Positions 22,698-31,932 of a stretch of 33,826 nucleotides of DNA are shown piece by piece. Location: contig CADDZH010000056.1 of assembly GCA_902812455.1 (NCBI GenBank), positions 1 through 33,826 on the forward strand. Reading direction: 5' to 3'. Both the position numbers and the translations under genes were made by a program. The notes under the pieces are model-generated. The model searched no databases and was not told where the DNA came from. It was given only the letters and a program-made list of their open reading frames with translations. This DNA is from Chloroflexota bacterium. GTDB taxonomy: Bacteria > Chloroflexota > Ktedonobacteria > Ktedonobacterales > Ktedonobacteraceae. Each line of letters begins with the position of its first letter. The stretch's first letter is position 1.

Positions 22698-24212
22698 TTG
22701 GAAATAGCGCATTGGCATTTCATGGGTATAGGCGGTCAGGGTATCTCTGCCGTGGCGCAGATGGTGCGCGAGACCGAGGGCAGTAACATAGCGATTAGCG
22801 GCTGCGATATGCAGGCGTCTGCCACAACGCGCGCCCTGGAGCGCGTGGGTATTCCCGTGGAGATCGGGCACAGCGCCGATCACCTGGCGGGCATCGACAG
22901 GCTGATCGTTGTTCCGGCTGCCCTTGTTCTCAATCCCGATCATCCAGAACTGGTGACTGCCCGCGAGCGAGGTATCCCGGTCGTTACCTGGCAGGAAGTG
23001 CTGGGCGAGCTGATGCGCGGTAAGTGCCTGCTTTCGGTCAGCGGTGTGCATGGTAAGGGAACGACGACGGCTTTGCTTGCGCTCATGCTAGTCAATGCGG
23101 GGCTTGACCCGGCGTGCGAGATCGGGGCGATCATTCCGAGCTTCGGGGCGAATTACCGCCTGGGGAAAAGCCAGTACTTTGTGAATGAGGCGGACGAGTT
23201 CTATAACAATTTCTGGCATTATCACCCGCGCCTGGCGGTCGTGACCTCGATCGAGTTCGAGCACCCGGAGTTTTTTGCCAGCTATGGAGCATACCTGGAT
23301 GCCTTCGAGCACTTCGTGCGAGGCATGGATATACAAGGAGACTGGGAGTTGCCGCCAACGCTGATCCTGAATGCTGATAGCCCAGGCTGCCTGGAACTGA
23401 GAGAGAGGCTTGCTGGCTGGCCTGGAAACATCATGACGTATGCAGTGGAAGGATTATCTATAGCCGAAAAAAAGTGGGATGGAACGTCTAGTCTAGGGGC
23501 ATCATCTGTTGCGAGCGCGACCTTTGAAGCATATGACGTGCACGTCGAGGGAGAGACGAGCTTTCGTGTGCGTTCGCGCTGGCCGGGTAGGTTTCCAGTA
23601 GAGGGGTCTATCCACCTGCAGATACCCGGCGTCCATAATGTCCAGAATGCGCTGGCTGCTCTCGCGGCTGCCTGTGTTGTGGGTATAGACGCGGATATCA
23701 TCGTGAAGACGCTGGAGGATTTCAAGGGTATCCGGCGGCGCTTTGAAATTCGCACGCAGGGACCGGTACAGGTCAACGGCAGGCTGATGGATATTGTTTT
23801 AATCGACGACTATGCCCATCATCCAACTGCTATTGCGGCTACGCTGGCAGCGGCGCGCAAGCGTTTCCCGGGCCGGCGCCTGGTGGCGGTTTACCAGCCA
23901 CACATGTTTAGTCGGACGAAAACCTTCTTTGAGCAGTTTTTAACGGCCTTTGATGGAGCCGATATCGCCATTGTGAGCGATATCTTTCCGGCGCGAGAAC
24001 GTGATACCGGCCTGGTCTCTTCGCAGGAGCTGATCGAGGCCATGCAAAGGCAGCCGCACTTCCTGCATGGTGGTACAGAGGCGCTCTATGGTGGAGATAT
24101 CCAGGCAACTGCAGAATTGTTAGGCCGTATACTGCGTCCTGGCGATGTGGTGCTGGTGATGGGTGCAGGGGATATCTATACGCTAACCGATATGCTTCTG
24201 GAAGGCCTGTAG
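22698..24212 (+). CDS. murC: UDP-N-acetylmuramate--L-alanine ligase MurC
   Basis: This ATP-dependent ligase adds L-Ala to UDP-MurNAc, the first peptide step of lipid II synthesis. The 504-residue protein has an N-terminal Rossmann domain (HFMGIGGQGISAVAQ), a central ATPase domain with P-loop SGVHGKGTTTA (115-125), NEADEF, SIEFEHPEFF, IPGVHNVQNALAA and GIRRRFEI, and a C-terminal domain with DDYAHHPTAI, YQPHMFSRTKTFF and DIFPARERDTGLVS. The last motifs are MurC-type. The P-loop reads GKG-T where Mur ligases normally have GKT. The start is TTG 22698: AAGGTG lies 8 bases upstream, and the only earlier ATG (22681) is closed by a stop within four codons. murB follows after 15 bp. Confidence 0.93.
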   Translation: MEIAHWHFMGIGGQGISAVAQMVRETEGSNIAISGCDMQASATTRALERVGIPVEIGHSADHLAGIDRLIVVPAALVLNPDHPELVTARERGIPVVTWQEVLGELMRGKCLLSVSGVHGKGTTTALLALMLVNAGLDPACEIGAIIPSFGANYRLGKSQYFVNEADEFYNNFWHYHPRLAVVTSIEFEHPEFFASYGAYLDAFEHFVRGMDIQGDWELPPTLILNADSPGCLELRERLAGWPGNIMTYAVEGLSIAEKKWDGTSSLGASSVASATFEAYDVHVEGETSFRVRSRWPGRFPVEGSIHLQIPGVHNVQNALAALAAACVVGIDADIIVKTLEDFKGIRRRFEIRTQGPVQVNGRLMDIVLIDDYAHHPTAIAATLAAARKRFPGRRLVAVYQPHMFSRTKTFFEQFLTAFDGADIAIVSDIFPARERDTGLVSSQELIEAMQRQPHFLHGGTEALYGGDIQATAELLGRILRPGDVVLVMGAGDIYTLTDMLLEGL

Positions 24213-24227
24213 CTAGAGGGATATGTT

Positions 24228-25253
24228 ATGACATTCGATGCTGAGTCCGTATACGCCGAATTGCGCCCGCACTTCCGTGAGCGAGTGCGCCGCAATGAGC
24301 CATTGTCGCGCCATGGCACCTTTGGCGTAGGCGGGCCTGCTGATATATGGGTTTCACTCGATTCAAGAAACGATCTTATAGGGCTGGTGAGCAGGTGTGC
24401 GGAACAACATTGGCCTTTGTTAATAGTTGGGAATGGCACAAACGTTTTATATGCTGATGAGGGAGTGCGCGGCATTGTGGCACGTATAGCGCTGAGTGAT
24501 TACACCATTAAAGATCGGGAAGATGGGACTGCGCTGCTGGTTGCAGATGCGGGCGTAAGCTGGCCGCGCTTGCTGAACGAACTGGCCCCACTGGGCTGGG
24601 GCGGTTTAGAGTTCGGGCCGGGAATACCGGGCACGCTCGGCGGCGGGGTGATCAGCAATGCGGGGGCGCACAACGGCGACCTGTCGCAGGTGCTGGAATG
24701 GGTTGAGGTGCTGGATGCCCGCAGCAGTTTTGAGAACGCGGATCAATACACTGTGCCACTTGTGCGACGCTACCAGCATGACGAACTTGACTTGAGCTAT
24801 CGTCATAGCCGGTTTCGAGCCGGGCGCCGCGTCCAGTTCGATGAGCGTGGTTATCCAGTAGCGGCGCCGCGTGGGCTGATCGAGCCATGCGAAATTATCA
24901 TGCAGTTAGGGGTGCGTCTACATCGTGACGATCCGGCTAAGTTGAAGATGCTGATCGAGCGGTATAAGCTGCACCGGAAAATGACTCAGCCGCCACAGCA
25001 GAGCGCCGGGTCGATTTTTAAGAATCCGCCGGGAGATTATGCTGGGCGGCTCATCGAGGAGGCAGGGTTGAAGGGAATGATCCGTGGCAGAGCGCAAATA
25101 TCCCAGCGCCATGCCAACTTTATCATCAATTTAGGTGGGGCCAGCGCCGCTGATATAGCTGCGCTGATTATGGAAGCTCACAATCGTGTGCGCGACAAAT
25201 TTGGAGTGGAGTTGGAGTTGGAAGTCGAACTACGCGGAGAATGGGGTGTGTAA
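24228..25253 (+). CDS. murB: UDP-N-acetylenolpyruvoylglucosamine reductase MurB
   Basis: A FAD/NADPH enzyme that reduces UDP-GlcNAc-enolpyruvate to UDP-MurNAc. The 341-residue protein has the FAD-binding PCMH domain: RHGTFGVGGPADIWV, VGNGTNVLYADEG, PGIPGTLGGGVISNAGAHNG, YRHSRFRA. The C-terminal MurB domain follows, with the catalytic Ser motif QSAGSIFKNPPG (about 258-269) and the conserved GLIEEAG-like stretch RLIEEAGLKGMIRGRAQIS. Its length and the lack of the extra Tyr loop suggest a type II enzyme. AGAGGGA lies just before the ATG. The stop codon TAA shares its last base with the ATG of ftsQ (TAATG), indicating translational coupling. Confidence 0.96.
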   Translation: MTFDAESVYAELRPHFRERVRRNEPLSRHGTFGVGGPADIWVSLDSRNDLIGLVSRCAEQHWPLLIVGNGTNVLYADEGVRGIVARIALSDYTIKDREDGTALLVADAGVSWPRLLNELAPLGWGGLEFGPGIPGTLGGGVISNAGAHNGDLSQVLEWVEVLDARSSFENADQYTVPLVRRYQHDELDLSYRHSRFRAGRRVQFDERGYPVAAPRGLIEPCEIIMQLGVRLHRDDPAKLKMLIERYKLHRKMTQPPQQSAGSIFKNPPGDYAGRLIEEAGLKGMIRGRAQISQRHANFIINLGGASAADIAALIMEAHNRVRDKFGVELELEVELRGEWGV

Positions 25254-26455
25254 TGACTGAAGAGAGAAGGCAACTCAGGGAGCAGGTAGCTTCTCATACC
25301 TATAAACGGCCAGGGCCAGCGGCGGCCTCTCAACCTGCAGGCAGGCGCAGAGCGCCGGTGCCGGGCGAAGGGAGCTACAGGGCGATGCACAGGCCAGCGG
25401 CGGAAGCTCCACAGGTGCGCAGGCGAGTTGTGAAGGTGCCGCAAGCAGTTCAGCCATCGGCATGGGAGAGCTATGCCCGGCGGCGAGAGCAGTTCTATGC
25501 TACACGTTCGAGGCCGCGAGCAGAACTACAGGTGGCGCAGCGTTCGCTGGCACAAACAGGCAGGCAGGCTGCAGGTGGACAGGTACCTATGACCCGGCGT
25601 TCATTGCCAAAAATGCGCAACTCGCCGGTTCCGGTACGCCGTGGCCAGCAGAGGCGCGCAGGCTTCTTCTGGAAAGTGCTCGGTATTTTTGCGCTGCTGG
25701 CACTGCTTGGGCTGGGGCTGGGCTATGCGCTTACCGGCCCCACCTTCCGTGTGGAGCAGGTACATGTTATAGGGACGCATAATGCCGGGCTGGTGCAGCA
25801 TATCCAGCATATGGGGATGCAGGGGCAGAGCATGTTCCTGATCGATGTAGCCGCTCTGACCGCTCGCATCGATATGCTGCCGTGGATAGCCTCGGCCAGC
25901 CTGCAGAAGCAATGGCCCAATCAACTGGTTGTGGCGGTCACCGAGAGGGCTCCTGTCTTGCTGTGGAAGACGAAGTATGGAACATATAGCGTGGATGGGC
26001 AGGGATTCGTGATCGCGCCTGCGAGCGAGACGCCAGGTGCAGATCGCCTCATGACCGTCATAGATATGAGTACTTATAAGAGTGGGGGAAAAGCGACAGC
26101 GGCGCTTATACGCCCCGGCGTTCACTTGAACGAGGCCAATGTGGCCTTTGCCATGCAGGTGTTTAAGACGCTGCCGGGGTTAACGGGCATGACAGATTTT
26201 ACCTTGCTCTATGTCGATGCAATGCCTGCTACGGCTGGCGGTGAGCAAGGCGCCCTGGGGGGAGATGGCTCATATGTAGTCGAAAGTAAGGCGGGATGGA
26301 TAGCGTATCTGGGTGGGCCAGATGATCCCAATCCGCTTGCCAACCGGCTCATAGAGCTCCAACGGATTCTCGCATTAGCGCAGCAGCAACAGCTCAACCT
26401 GGCAACGGTTGACCTGCGCTATGGTCTTCGACCTGTGTATACGTTGAAGAGTTAG
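25253..26455 (+). CDS. ftsQ: Cell division protein FtsQ (POTRA)
   Basis: A bitopic divisome protein of 400 residues. It has a long basic, Ala/Pro/Gln-rich cytoplasmic N-terminus (1-136) and one membrane segment (about 138-160, FFWKVLGIFALLALLGLGLG). A POTRA domain follows (TFRVEQVHVIGTHNAGLVQH), then the FtsQ domain (LPWIASASLQKQWPNQLVVAVTERAPVLLW, YSVDGQGFVIA). The C-terminus runs to a strand motif LATVDLRYGLRPVYTLK. FtsQ links FtsL and FtsB/DivIC to the ring. The cytoplasmic extension is unusually long. ATG 25253 overlaps the murB stop by one base (TAATG). An in-frame ATG at 25241 would add four residues. Confidence 0.9.
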   Translation: MTEERRQLREQVASHTYKRPGPAAASQPAGRRRAPVPGEGSYRAMHRPAAEAPQVRRRVVKVPQAVQPSAWESYARRREQFYATRSRPRAELQVAQRSLAQTGRQAAGGQVPMTRRSLPKMRNSPVPVRRGQQRRAGFFWKVLGIFALLALLGLGLGYALTGPTFRVEQVHVIGTHNAGLVQHIQHMGMQGQSMFLIDVAALTARIDMLPWIASASLQKQWPNQLVVAVTERAPVLLWKTKYGTYSVDGQGFVIAPASETPGADRLMTVIDMSTYKSGGKATAALIRPGVHLNEANVAFAMQVFKTLPGLTGMTDFTLLYVDAMPATAGGEQGALGGDGSYVVESKAGWIAYLGGPDDPNPLANRLIELQRILALAQQQQLNLATVDLRYGLRPVYTLKS

Positions 26456-26577
26456 CAGTACATCGTAGGGCAGGGTAGGGCAAGCCCGCAAGGGTAGAGG
26501 GCAAGCCTCCAAATACGACAGCTAGCCGTCGTAGAAGGCCCTGGAGACACTTAAACCGCCCGATAGGAGCGTGTATC
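26456..26577 (+). repeat. ftsQ-ftsA gap with hairpin repeats
   Basis: The 122-bp gap holds a GTAGGG-rich stretch (26465-26510, with GGGC-AA-GCCC) and a perfect 6-bp hairpin TACGAC/GTCGTA (26514-26533). Its 3' end carries the ftsA ribosome site TAGGAG at 26562-26567. No promoter is evident. Confidence 0.45.
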
Positions 26578-27813
26578 GTGCAAGAGCGGGTGATAGTCGG
26601 TATCGACGTAGGAACAACAAAGATTTGCGTGCTCGTTGGCGAGCTGGACCGCGACGGGAAACTGAATATTGTTGGCGTTGGCACCTGCCCTTCACAGGGG
26701 TTGCGCCGTGGGGTGGTGGTGAACATTGAGGAGACCGTCACTTCCATAGCAGCGGCGCTAGATCGTGCAGAACGCCTTTCAGGGAAGAAAATCACCACAG
26801 CCTATGTGGGAATAGCAGGCAGCCATATTGCTTCGGAGAATAGCAAGGGATTTGTTGCTATCTCGCCCAGCCATCGCGATATTGTGCAAAACGACATCAG
26901 CCGGGCTATCGAGGTTGCCCGTGCCATTGCCATCCCTGCCAACCGCGAGGTGATCCATGTCATTCCACGCGGCTATGTCGTCGATGGACAGGAGGGCATC
27001 AAGAACCCCATTGGCATGTCTGGTTTCCGTCTCGAAGTAGAGACGCATATCATTACGGGCGCAGTCTCCTCAATTCAAAACTTGATTAAGTGCGTGCACA
27101 AGGCGCGGGTTGAGATAGAAGACCTCGTCCTGGAGCCCCTGGCATCGAGCGAGGCGGTGCTGGCGGATGGTGAAACAGACCTGGGAGTAGCCCTGGTGGA
27201 TGTCGGAGGCGGAACAACGGATATCGCCGTCTTCGCGGACGGCGCTATCTGGCAAACCGTCGTCCTGCCCATCGGCGGCAACATGATCACTAATGATATT
27301 GCTATCGGCTTGCGCTTGCCCTTTGCTGTTGCTGAGGAGCTGAAGGTGACATATGGCCACTGCAATCCTGCAACCATTGCAGACGATGACATGATCGATC
27401 TCGCGCAATTCATGCCCGGCTGCAATGATCTTGTGCCTCGCAAGCTGCTGGCAGAGATTATCTACTATCGCGTGCTCGAGCTGTTTGAAATGGTGCACGA
27501 GGAGATCAAGAAATCTGGCTATGATGGATTGCTGCCGGCAGGACTCGTCATTACAGGTGGCACAGCGGAGTTGCCGGGAATCCTGGAACTGGCGGGCCAG
27601 ACACTGGATCTGCCTGCTCGCATCGGAACACCTCTAGGGCTGCATGGGCTGGCCGACTCGATCTCTCGCCCGGCCTATGCGACTGCGGTCGGTCTATTGC
27701 AATGGGCCTTGACTCACACGTCGTTCCTTGTTGATGAGGAAGAGATGGACGAAGGTGGGGCAAGAGGATTTGCAGCACGGTTTGCGCGCTGGTTACGTTC
27801 GTTTATTCCTTAG
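26578..27813 (+). CDS. ftsA: Cell division protein FtsA
   Basis: An actin-fold ATPase that anchors FtsZ to the membrane. The 411-residue protein shows phosphate loop 1 ([16 protein letters not shown]), the FtsA-specific 1C/SHS2 region ([30 protein letters not shown]), phosphate loop 2 ([14 protein letters not shown]), the adenosine motif ([10 protein letters not shown]), and a C-terminal amphipathic membrane-targeting helix ([15 protein letters not shown]). The start is GTG 26578 with TAGGAG 10 bases upstream. No ATG lies in a better position. ftsZ follows after 28 bp and has its own strong ribosome site. Confidence 0.97.
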   Translation: MQERVIVGIDVGTTKICVLVGELDRDGKLNIVGVGTCPSQGLRRGVVVNIEETVTSIAAALDRAERLSGKKITTAYVGIAGSHIASENSKGFVAISPSHRDIVQNDISRAIEVARAIAIPANREVIHVIPRGYVVDGQEGIKNPIGMSGFRLEVETHIITGAVSSIQNLIKCVHKARVEIEDLVLEPLASSEAVLADGETDLGVALVDVGGGTTDIAVFADGAIWQTVVLPIGGNMITNDIAIGLRLPFAVAEELKVTYGHCNPATIADDDMIDLAQFMPGCNDLVPRKLLAEIIYYRVLELFEMVHEEIKKSGYDGLLPAGLVITGGTAELPGILELAGQTLDLPARIGTPLGLHGLADSISRPAYATAVGLLQWALTHTSFLVDEEEMDEGGARGFAARFARWLRSFIP

Positions 27814-27841
27814 TTATGGCTTGGTAAGGAGGCCACGAAAA

Positions 27842-29356
27842 ATGGTACCATTGGGAAATCATCAAATTGAAGGCTTCGCTCAGATCCGAGTGATTGGGGT
27901 GGGCGGCGGCGGCTGCAACGCGGTCAATCGCATGATACAGGCGAATATGATGGGCATTGAGTTTATCGCGGTTAATACCGATGCCCAGGCTTTGCTGCTC
28001 ACGCAAGCCCAGCAAACTATCCGTATCGGCGATAAGCTCACTCGTGGCCTCGGCGCAGGAGGGAATCCGAGCATTGGGGCCAAAGCGGCGGAAGAGAACG
28101 CGGAGGAGCTGTACGAGGCGCTGAAAGGCTCTGATATGGTCTTTATCACGGCGGGTATGGGCGGGGGAACCGGAACGGGGGCCAGTCCGGTAGTGGCGCA
28201 GATTGCCCGCGAGGTTGGCGCGCTGACCGTCGGCGTCGTCACCAAACCTTTCACCTTTGAAGGGAATAAGCGCCGCACGGCTGCCGAGGAGGGGATCGCG
28301 AGCCTGAAGCAGCATGTTGATACCCTGATCACTGTGCCGAATGACCGGCTGATCCAGATTGCCGATAAGAAGATGCCGCTTGCGGAGGCCTTCCGACTGG
28401 CCGACGATGTTCTACGTCAAGGCATTCAGGGCATCAGCGACCTGATCACCGTGCCCGGCTTAATCAACCTGGATTTTGCCGATGTAAAAACGATCATGTC
28501 GTCAGCGGGGTCAGCCCTGATGGCTATCGGGGAGGCCAGCGGCGAGAACCGCGCGGTAGATGCCGCTCAACTGGCGATTGCCAGCCCCTTGCTGGATATC
28601 GATATCAATGGAGCGCGCGGCGTGCTCTTTAATATCACGGGCGGCATGGATCTGACCCTCTCGGAGGTGAACGAAGCGGCGAATATCATCAGCCAGGCAG
28701 CGCATCCAGAGGCGAATATCATATTCGGGGCGGTGCAAGACCCATCCTTTGATGGCAAGGTGAAGATCACCGTCATTGCGACGGGATTCGATGGACAGCA
28801 AAATCGCTCCCGCCTGTCTGTACCGCAGATGCAAGCGAATCGCATCGAGTATGATAGAAGCAGGCTGGTCTACCCGGTATCACCCGCTTCCGTGAGCAGC
28901 GGCAGCAATGCGGGCGCTCCCATGCGCCAGCAGGGATATGGTGCGCTACCAGTCACGCCATCGCCTATGAACGTGGCCAACCAGCCCACAGACCCGATGC
29001 GCTCGGCTCAGGCTTTCCAGCGGTCGGCAGATGGTTCTGCCCGGCAGCACCAGGCGGTTCCCATGCCTGGGCAGGCACCAGCGCGGCAGGCGCTGGCCGG
29101 CGATGTGCGCACTGCCAACGAGGATGAGTTTGACCTGGAAGAAGAGCCTGTGCCAGCGCCGGGAAGGATGGGAACAAATACGCCCGGACGACTTCCGGTG
29201 CCAGAGCCAGAAGCACAGCCGGTGCAGCGCCCCGATCAACGCCCCCAGCGCCCAATTCGTCGCGTGGATCAGAAAGGGCTGGACCTGCCGCGAGGAAGCC
29301 GTGGCACTCCTTCAAGCGATGTGATCGATATCCCGGCCTTCTTACGGAGACGGTAA
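27842..29356 (+). CDS. ftsZ: Cell division protein FtsZ
   Basis: A tubulin-like GTPase that forms the division ring. The 504-residue protein has [23 protein letters not shown], the tubulin signature [11 protein letters not shown] (about 105-115), the T7 synergy loop [11 protein letters not shown], and the C-terminal domain ending near residue 325. A Pro/Gln-rich linker of about 160 residues follows, longer than in most species. The conserved tail [10 protein letters not shown], which binds FtsA and other partners, closes the protein. ATG 27842 is chosen because TAAGGAGG lies 9 bases upstream and the GTPase core begins nearby. The frame runs open upstream through ftsA only by chance. It is the last gene of the dcw cluster. 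Confidence 0.98.
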   Translation: MVPLGNHQIEGFAQIRVIGVGGGGCNAVNRMIQANMMGIEFIAVNTDAQALLLTQAQQTIRIGDKLTRGLGAGGNPSIGAKAAEENAEELYEALKGSDMVFITAGMGGGTGTGASPVVAQIAREVGALTVGVVTKPFTFEGNKRRTAAEEGIASLKQHVDTLITVPNDRLIQIADKKMPLAEAFRLADDVLRQGIQGISDLITVPGLINLDFADVKTIMSSAGSALMAIGEASGENRAVDAAQLAIASPLLDIDINGARGVLFNITGGMDLTLSEVNEAANIISQAAHPEANIIFGAVQDPSFDGKVKITVIATGFDGQQNRSRLSVPQMQANRIEYDRSRLVYPVSPASVSSGSNAGAPMRQQGYGALPVTPSPMNVANQPTDPMRSAQAFQRSADGSARQHQAVPMPGQAPARQALAGDVRTANEDEFDLEEEPVPAPGRMGTNTPGRLPVPEPEAQPVQRPDQRPQRPIRRVDQKGLDLPRGSRGTPSSDVIDIPAFLRRR

Positions 29357-29372
29357 AGACCAACATCAGCAA

Positions 29373-29465
29373 CATGTCATCCTGAGCGAAAACATGTCAT
29401 CCTGAGCGCAGCGAAGGATCTCCGTCGATCGGCAGCGGATGTTTCGCTTCGCTCAACATGACATA
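29373..29465. repeat. Dispersed palindromic repeat, copy D
   Basis: ATGTCATCCTGAGCG occurs twice (29374 and 29394). GATCGGCAGCGGATG and CGCTTCGCTCAACATGACAT follow. The core matches copy A. A small hairpin GGCGC-TCG-GCGCC (29471-29483) follows. The repeat lies between the convergent ftsZ and BON genes and may end both transcripts. Confidence 0.8.
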
Positions 29466-29502
29466 CTAGGGGCGCTCGGCGCCAGCAGGGGGTGCGATAA
29501 TG

Positions 29503-30345
29503 CTATCCCTTGCTGCCAACCTTGTTGTTGGTTCTGCCCAGGTTTCCGGGAATATCCTCGTTCAAGCCAATATGGTTAACGACCACGCGCACGCCGGGGA
29601 TCCTGATGATCTCCCTTTCGATCATGCGCTTCATCTCGTCGGTTGGCGTATACCCATAGAGGCTGACGATATAGTTTTCGACCAGCACAGAGATGTTGCT
29701 GGCTCCTTCGAGCTTGCCGTCTGCCCTCAGCTTTTCGATGCGCGCATTAACAGCATTGAGCAGGGCATCTTCAGCAACAATGAAGTTCTTTACATTGCTC
29801 ACGCCCGGTATGCCCCGCAGCGCGTCTTCAACTTCTCTGCTTTGGGCCTCCAGCTCGACTTTGCCATATAAAGCCAGCACGACGCCCTCGGGGCTTTCGT
29901 CATCGATCTCCACACTGACGGGATGCGCGCTCCAGGGGATGCTTCCTATGACGACGAGATGATCGACTATATCCTGGGCCTCTTGTAAAACCTGCTCGGC
30001 GAATGGAGTATGTTTGCCCGTTGTCTGAACCTCCTCATATGTGGCCTCTGGGTACGATGGCCGTATTTCTTCCTCCCGAGGGGCAAGCGGATCTTCTATG
30101 GCCCACCCCAAAATACCCACAAGAGTCCAGATGACGCCGATCACAGCGATCCATGCGGTGGTATCAATAAAGAGAAAACCAATGATGGCTATCAGTATCC
30201 CCAGGCCGGCAATCAATGGCCAGAAGCTTGGGTTGGGCATGTGAATGTGTTCGACTTCTTCGACATCCTCAAGTTCCCCCAGAGCGGCCAGTTGGGATAC
30301 GGTCATCTGATTCTCATCAGTAAGATGTTGAAGAGGTGTGTTCAT
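29503..30345 (-). CDS. BON-domain membrane protein with CoxIV-like hairpin
   Basis: A 280-residue protein. Residues about 37-83 contain two membrane segments in the pattern HMPNPSFWPLIAGLGILIAI ... VLGILGWAIEDP. This resembles the small subunit-IV-like hairpin linked to actinobacterial and Chloroflexota cytochrome c oxidases. Two BON domains follow (about 119-190 and 195-265), with the Gly-centred strands VVLALYGKVEL and YIVSLYGYTPT and the PGV motifs (GIPGVSNVKN, RIPGVRVVVNHI). BON domains bind membranes or small ligands. ATG 30345 is chosen because AGGAA lies 5 bases upstream. An in-frame TTG at 30393 has no ribosome site. The gene is divergent from ctaC, across a 310-bp gap. A role near the oxidase is inferred. 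Confidence 0.82.
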   Translation of the reverse strand: MNTPLQHLTDENQMTVSQLAALGELEDVEEVEHIHMPNPSFWPLIAGLGILIAIIGFLFIDTTAWIAVIGVIWTLVGILGWAIEDPLAPREEEIRPSYPEATYEEVQTTGKHTPFAEQVLQEAQDIVDHLVVIGSIPWSAHPVSVEIDDESPEGVVLALYGKVELEAQSREVEDALRGIPGVSNVKNFIVAEDALLNAVNARIEKLRADGKLEGASNISVLVENYIVSLYGYTPTDEMKRMIEREIIRIPGVRVVVNHIGLNEDIPGNLGRTNNKVGSKG

Positions 30346-30560
30346 GCGTTCCTGCTTCCCTCTATAGAATACATCGATCTCCCGGAACTCCAATCAATAG
30401 AGTTGCCCCATCTTTATATTACTAAGATTACCAGGAAATTGCCCGTCTTGCAAGCGGAGCATTCAGTTCTCAGGTGGGGGCCTGTTCAGGTCATTGTAAG
30501 GTGGCTATCAATGGCTGCAAGCCTCCTGTCAGGAAATGTGGCTATAGTAAGGCCTATACA

Positions 30561-30590
30561 CTGGCAAGAAAGTCTTTTACCCGGTATAAT
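30561..30590 (+). promoter_or_regulatory. Candidate promoter of ctaC
   Basis: A perfect TATAAT (30585-30590) lies 18 bases after CTGGCA (4 of 6 matches to TTGACA), with about 60 nt of leader. The rest of the 310-bp divergent gap (30346-30560) shows no other clear signal. Confidence 0.55.
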
Positions 30591-30655
30591 TGGCTTAGAC
30601 GACTTCCATTTCCATTTCATATTTGTTTTGAACATGTAGGAGACGAGAAGTGAGA

Positions 30656-31768
30656 ATGCCTGTATTTCGCGGGATAAAACGCTGGGGAGCTATCCTGGCC
30701 TTCCTGGTTTTATCATCGCTGCTTTTGGCGGCCTGTGACAATAATACTCCCAACATGCTGAACCCTGTCGGGCCGGTTGCCAGCCAGGAGCGGGATTTGT
30801 TCTGGTTTATCTTTGCGGTTGCCGCGATCGTCTTCGTGTTTGTAGAGGGGTGGTTAATTGTCAACATTGTGCGCTACCGCGAGCGGCCAAATATGCCGCA
30901 GCCGAGGCAGATTCATGGCAATAACACCGTTGAGATCATCTGGACGGTTGGTCCCTCCCTATTCCTTTTCTTTGTGCTGGTCTTGACCATTCGTACGATG
31001 TTTGGCCTGGCCGAACCACCCGGCAGCCATCTTGAGGTAAGGGCGGTTGGGCACCAGTGGTGGTGGGAATTTGACTACCCCAACCAGCATATCGTCACGG
31101 CTGATAGCCTTTACGTTCCTGTCGGTACGGTGGTGCAGGTTGACCTGCATTCAGATAACGTGATCCATAGTTTCTGGGTGCCGCGGGTCACGGGAAAGAC
31201 GGACGTTATTCCAGGCCACAACAACATCATGTGGTTCAGGGTTGATCAGCCCGGCACCTATCGCGGGGAATGCGCTGAATACTGCGGCACGCAGCACGCG
31301 CACATGGACTTCGACGTGGTGGCTGTCTCTCCAGGGGCTTTTACGGTGTGGCTGAGCCAGCAGCAGGCGAGCGCAGCAACACCTACCACTACCCTGGCGC
31401 AGCAAGGTTTAGCCTTGTTCAAGGGATCGGGCGGTTGCGCAGGTTGCCACGGCATCGTGGGCGTCAACCTCAAGAGTTTTGATGACCCGCTTGGGCAGTC
31501 GCTAGTTGGCCCGAACCTGACGCACTTTGGCAGTCGTCACCTGATTGCAGGAGGCATACTGGCAACGAGCGATCCTACGAAGTATGATTGGATTAATGAT
31601 CCGGCGTGCCAGATCGTCAATGGCCAGCTTGCCAATAAGAATGCCTGCGCTCTTTATCAGTGGCTATCGGATCCACAGGGAATAAAACCTGGCAGCGATA
31701 TGCATATTCCGAGCCTTTCGGATCAGCAGATAATGCAACTGATAGCATACCTGCAAACCTTGCATTAA
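30656..31768 (+). CDS. ctaC: Cytochrome c oxidase subunit II with fused cytochrome c (caa3)
   Basis: This subunit takes electrons into the CuA centre of the terminal oxidase. The 370-residue protein has a lipoprotein signal (SSLLLAAC), two membrane segments (about 45-70 and 90-113), and the aromatic motif HQWWWEFDYP. The CuA site is GECAEYCGTQHAHM (C206, C210, H214, M217). A C-terminal cytochrome c domain has the haem site C261-A-G-C264-H265 and a later Met ligand candidate (DMHIPSL). This is a caa3-type arrangement. ATG 30656 has GAGAAG close upstream. A GTG at 30650 is an alternative, with AGGAG 6 bases upstream. ctaD follows after 164 bp. Confidence 0.96.
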   Translation: MPVFRGIKRWGAILAFLVLSSLLLAACDNNTPNMLNPVGPVASQERDLFWFIFAVAAIVFVFVEGWLIVNIVRYRERPNMPQPRQIHGNNTVEIIWTVGPSLFLFFVLVLTIRTMFGLAEPPGSHLEVRAVGHQWWWEFDYPNQHIVTADSLYVPVGTVVQVDLHSDNVIHSFWVPRVTGKTDVIPGHNNIMWFRVDQPGTYRGECAEYCGTQHAHMDFDVVAVSPGAFTVWLSQQQASAATPTTTLAQQGLALFKGSGGCAGCHGIVGVNLKSFDDPLGQSLVGPNLTHFGSRHLIAGGILATSDPTKYDWINDPACQIVNGQLANKNACALYQWLSDPQGIKPGSDMHIPSLSDQQIMQLIAYLQTLH

Positions 31769-31827
31769 CATGGCTAGTAGTTCATGTGATAGATGGGACC
31801 CTGGCCCCCACAAGGGAGGCCACGACA

Positions 31828-31853
31828 TGTTACCAGTCGTAGGAAGGGTAACA
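31828..31853 (+). other. Hairpin in the ctaC-ctaD gap
   Basis: TGTTACC and GGTAACA form a perfect 7-bp stem with a 12-base loop. No T-tract follows. It may be an mRNA-processing or stability element between the two oxidase genes, which could set their relative expression. Confidence 0.4.
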
Positions 31854-31932
31854 GTGCACTAGTAACTTGTTGATCTTGCAGCTCCTCTGGTGATTGAGGG
31901 CTTGCAGGGCTGGATATCTGGAGGAATGGCTT

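Noticed and set aside
27728..27841. Upstream start for ftsZ inside ftsA
   Set aside because: It would add 38 residues overlapping ftsA; ATG 27842 has TAAGGAGG at ideal spacing.
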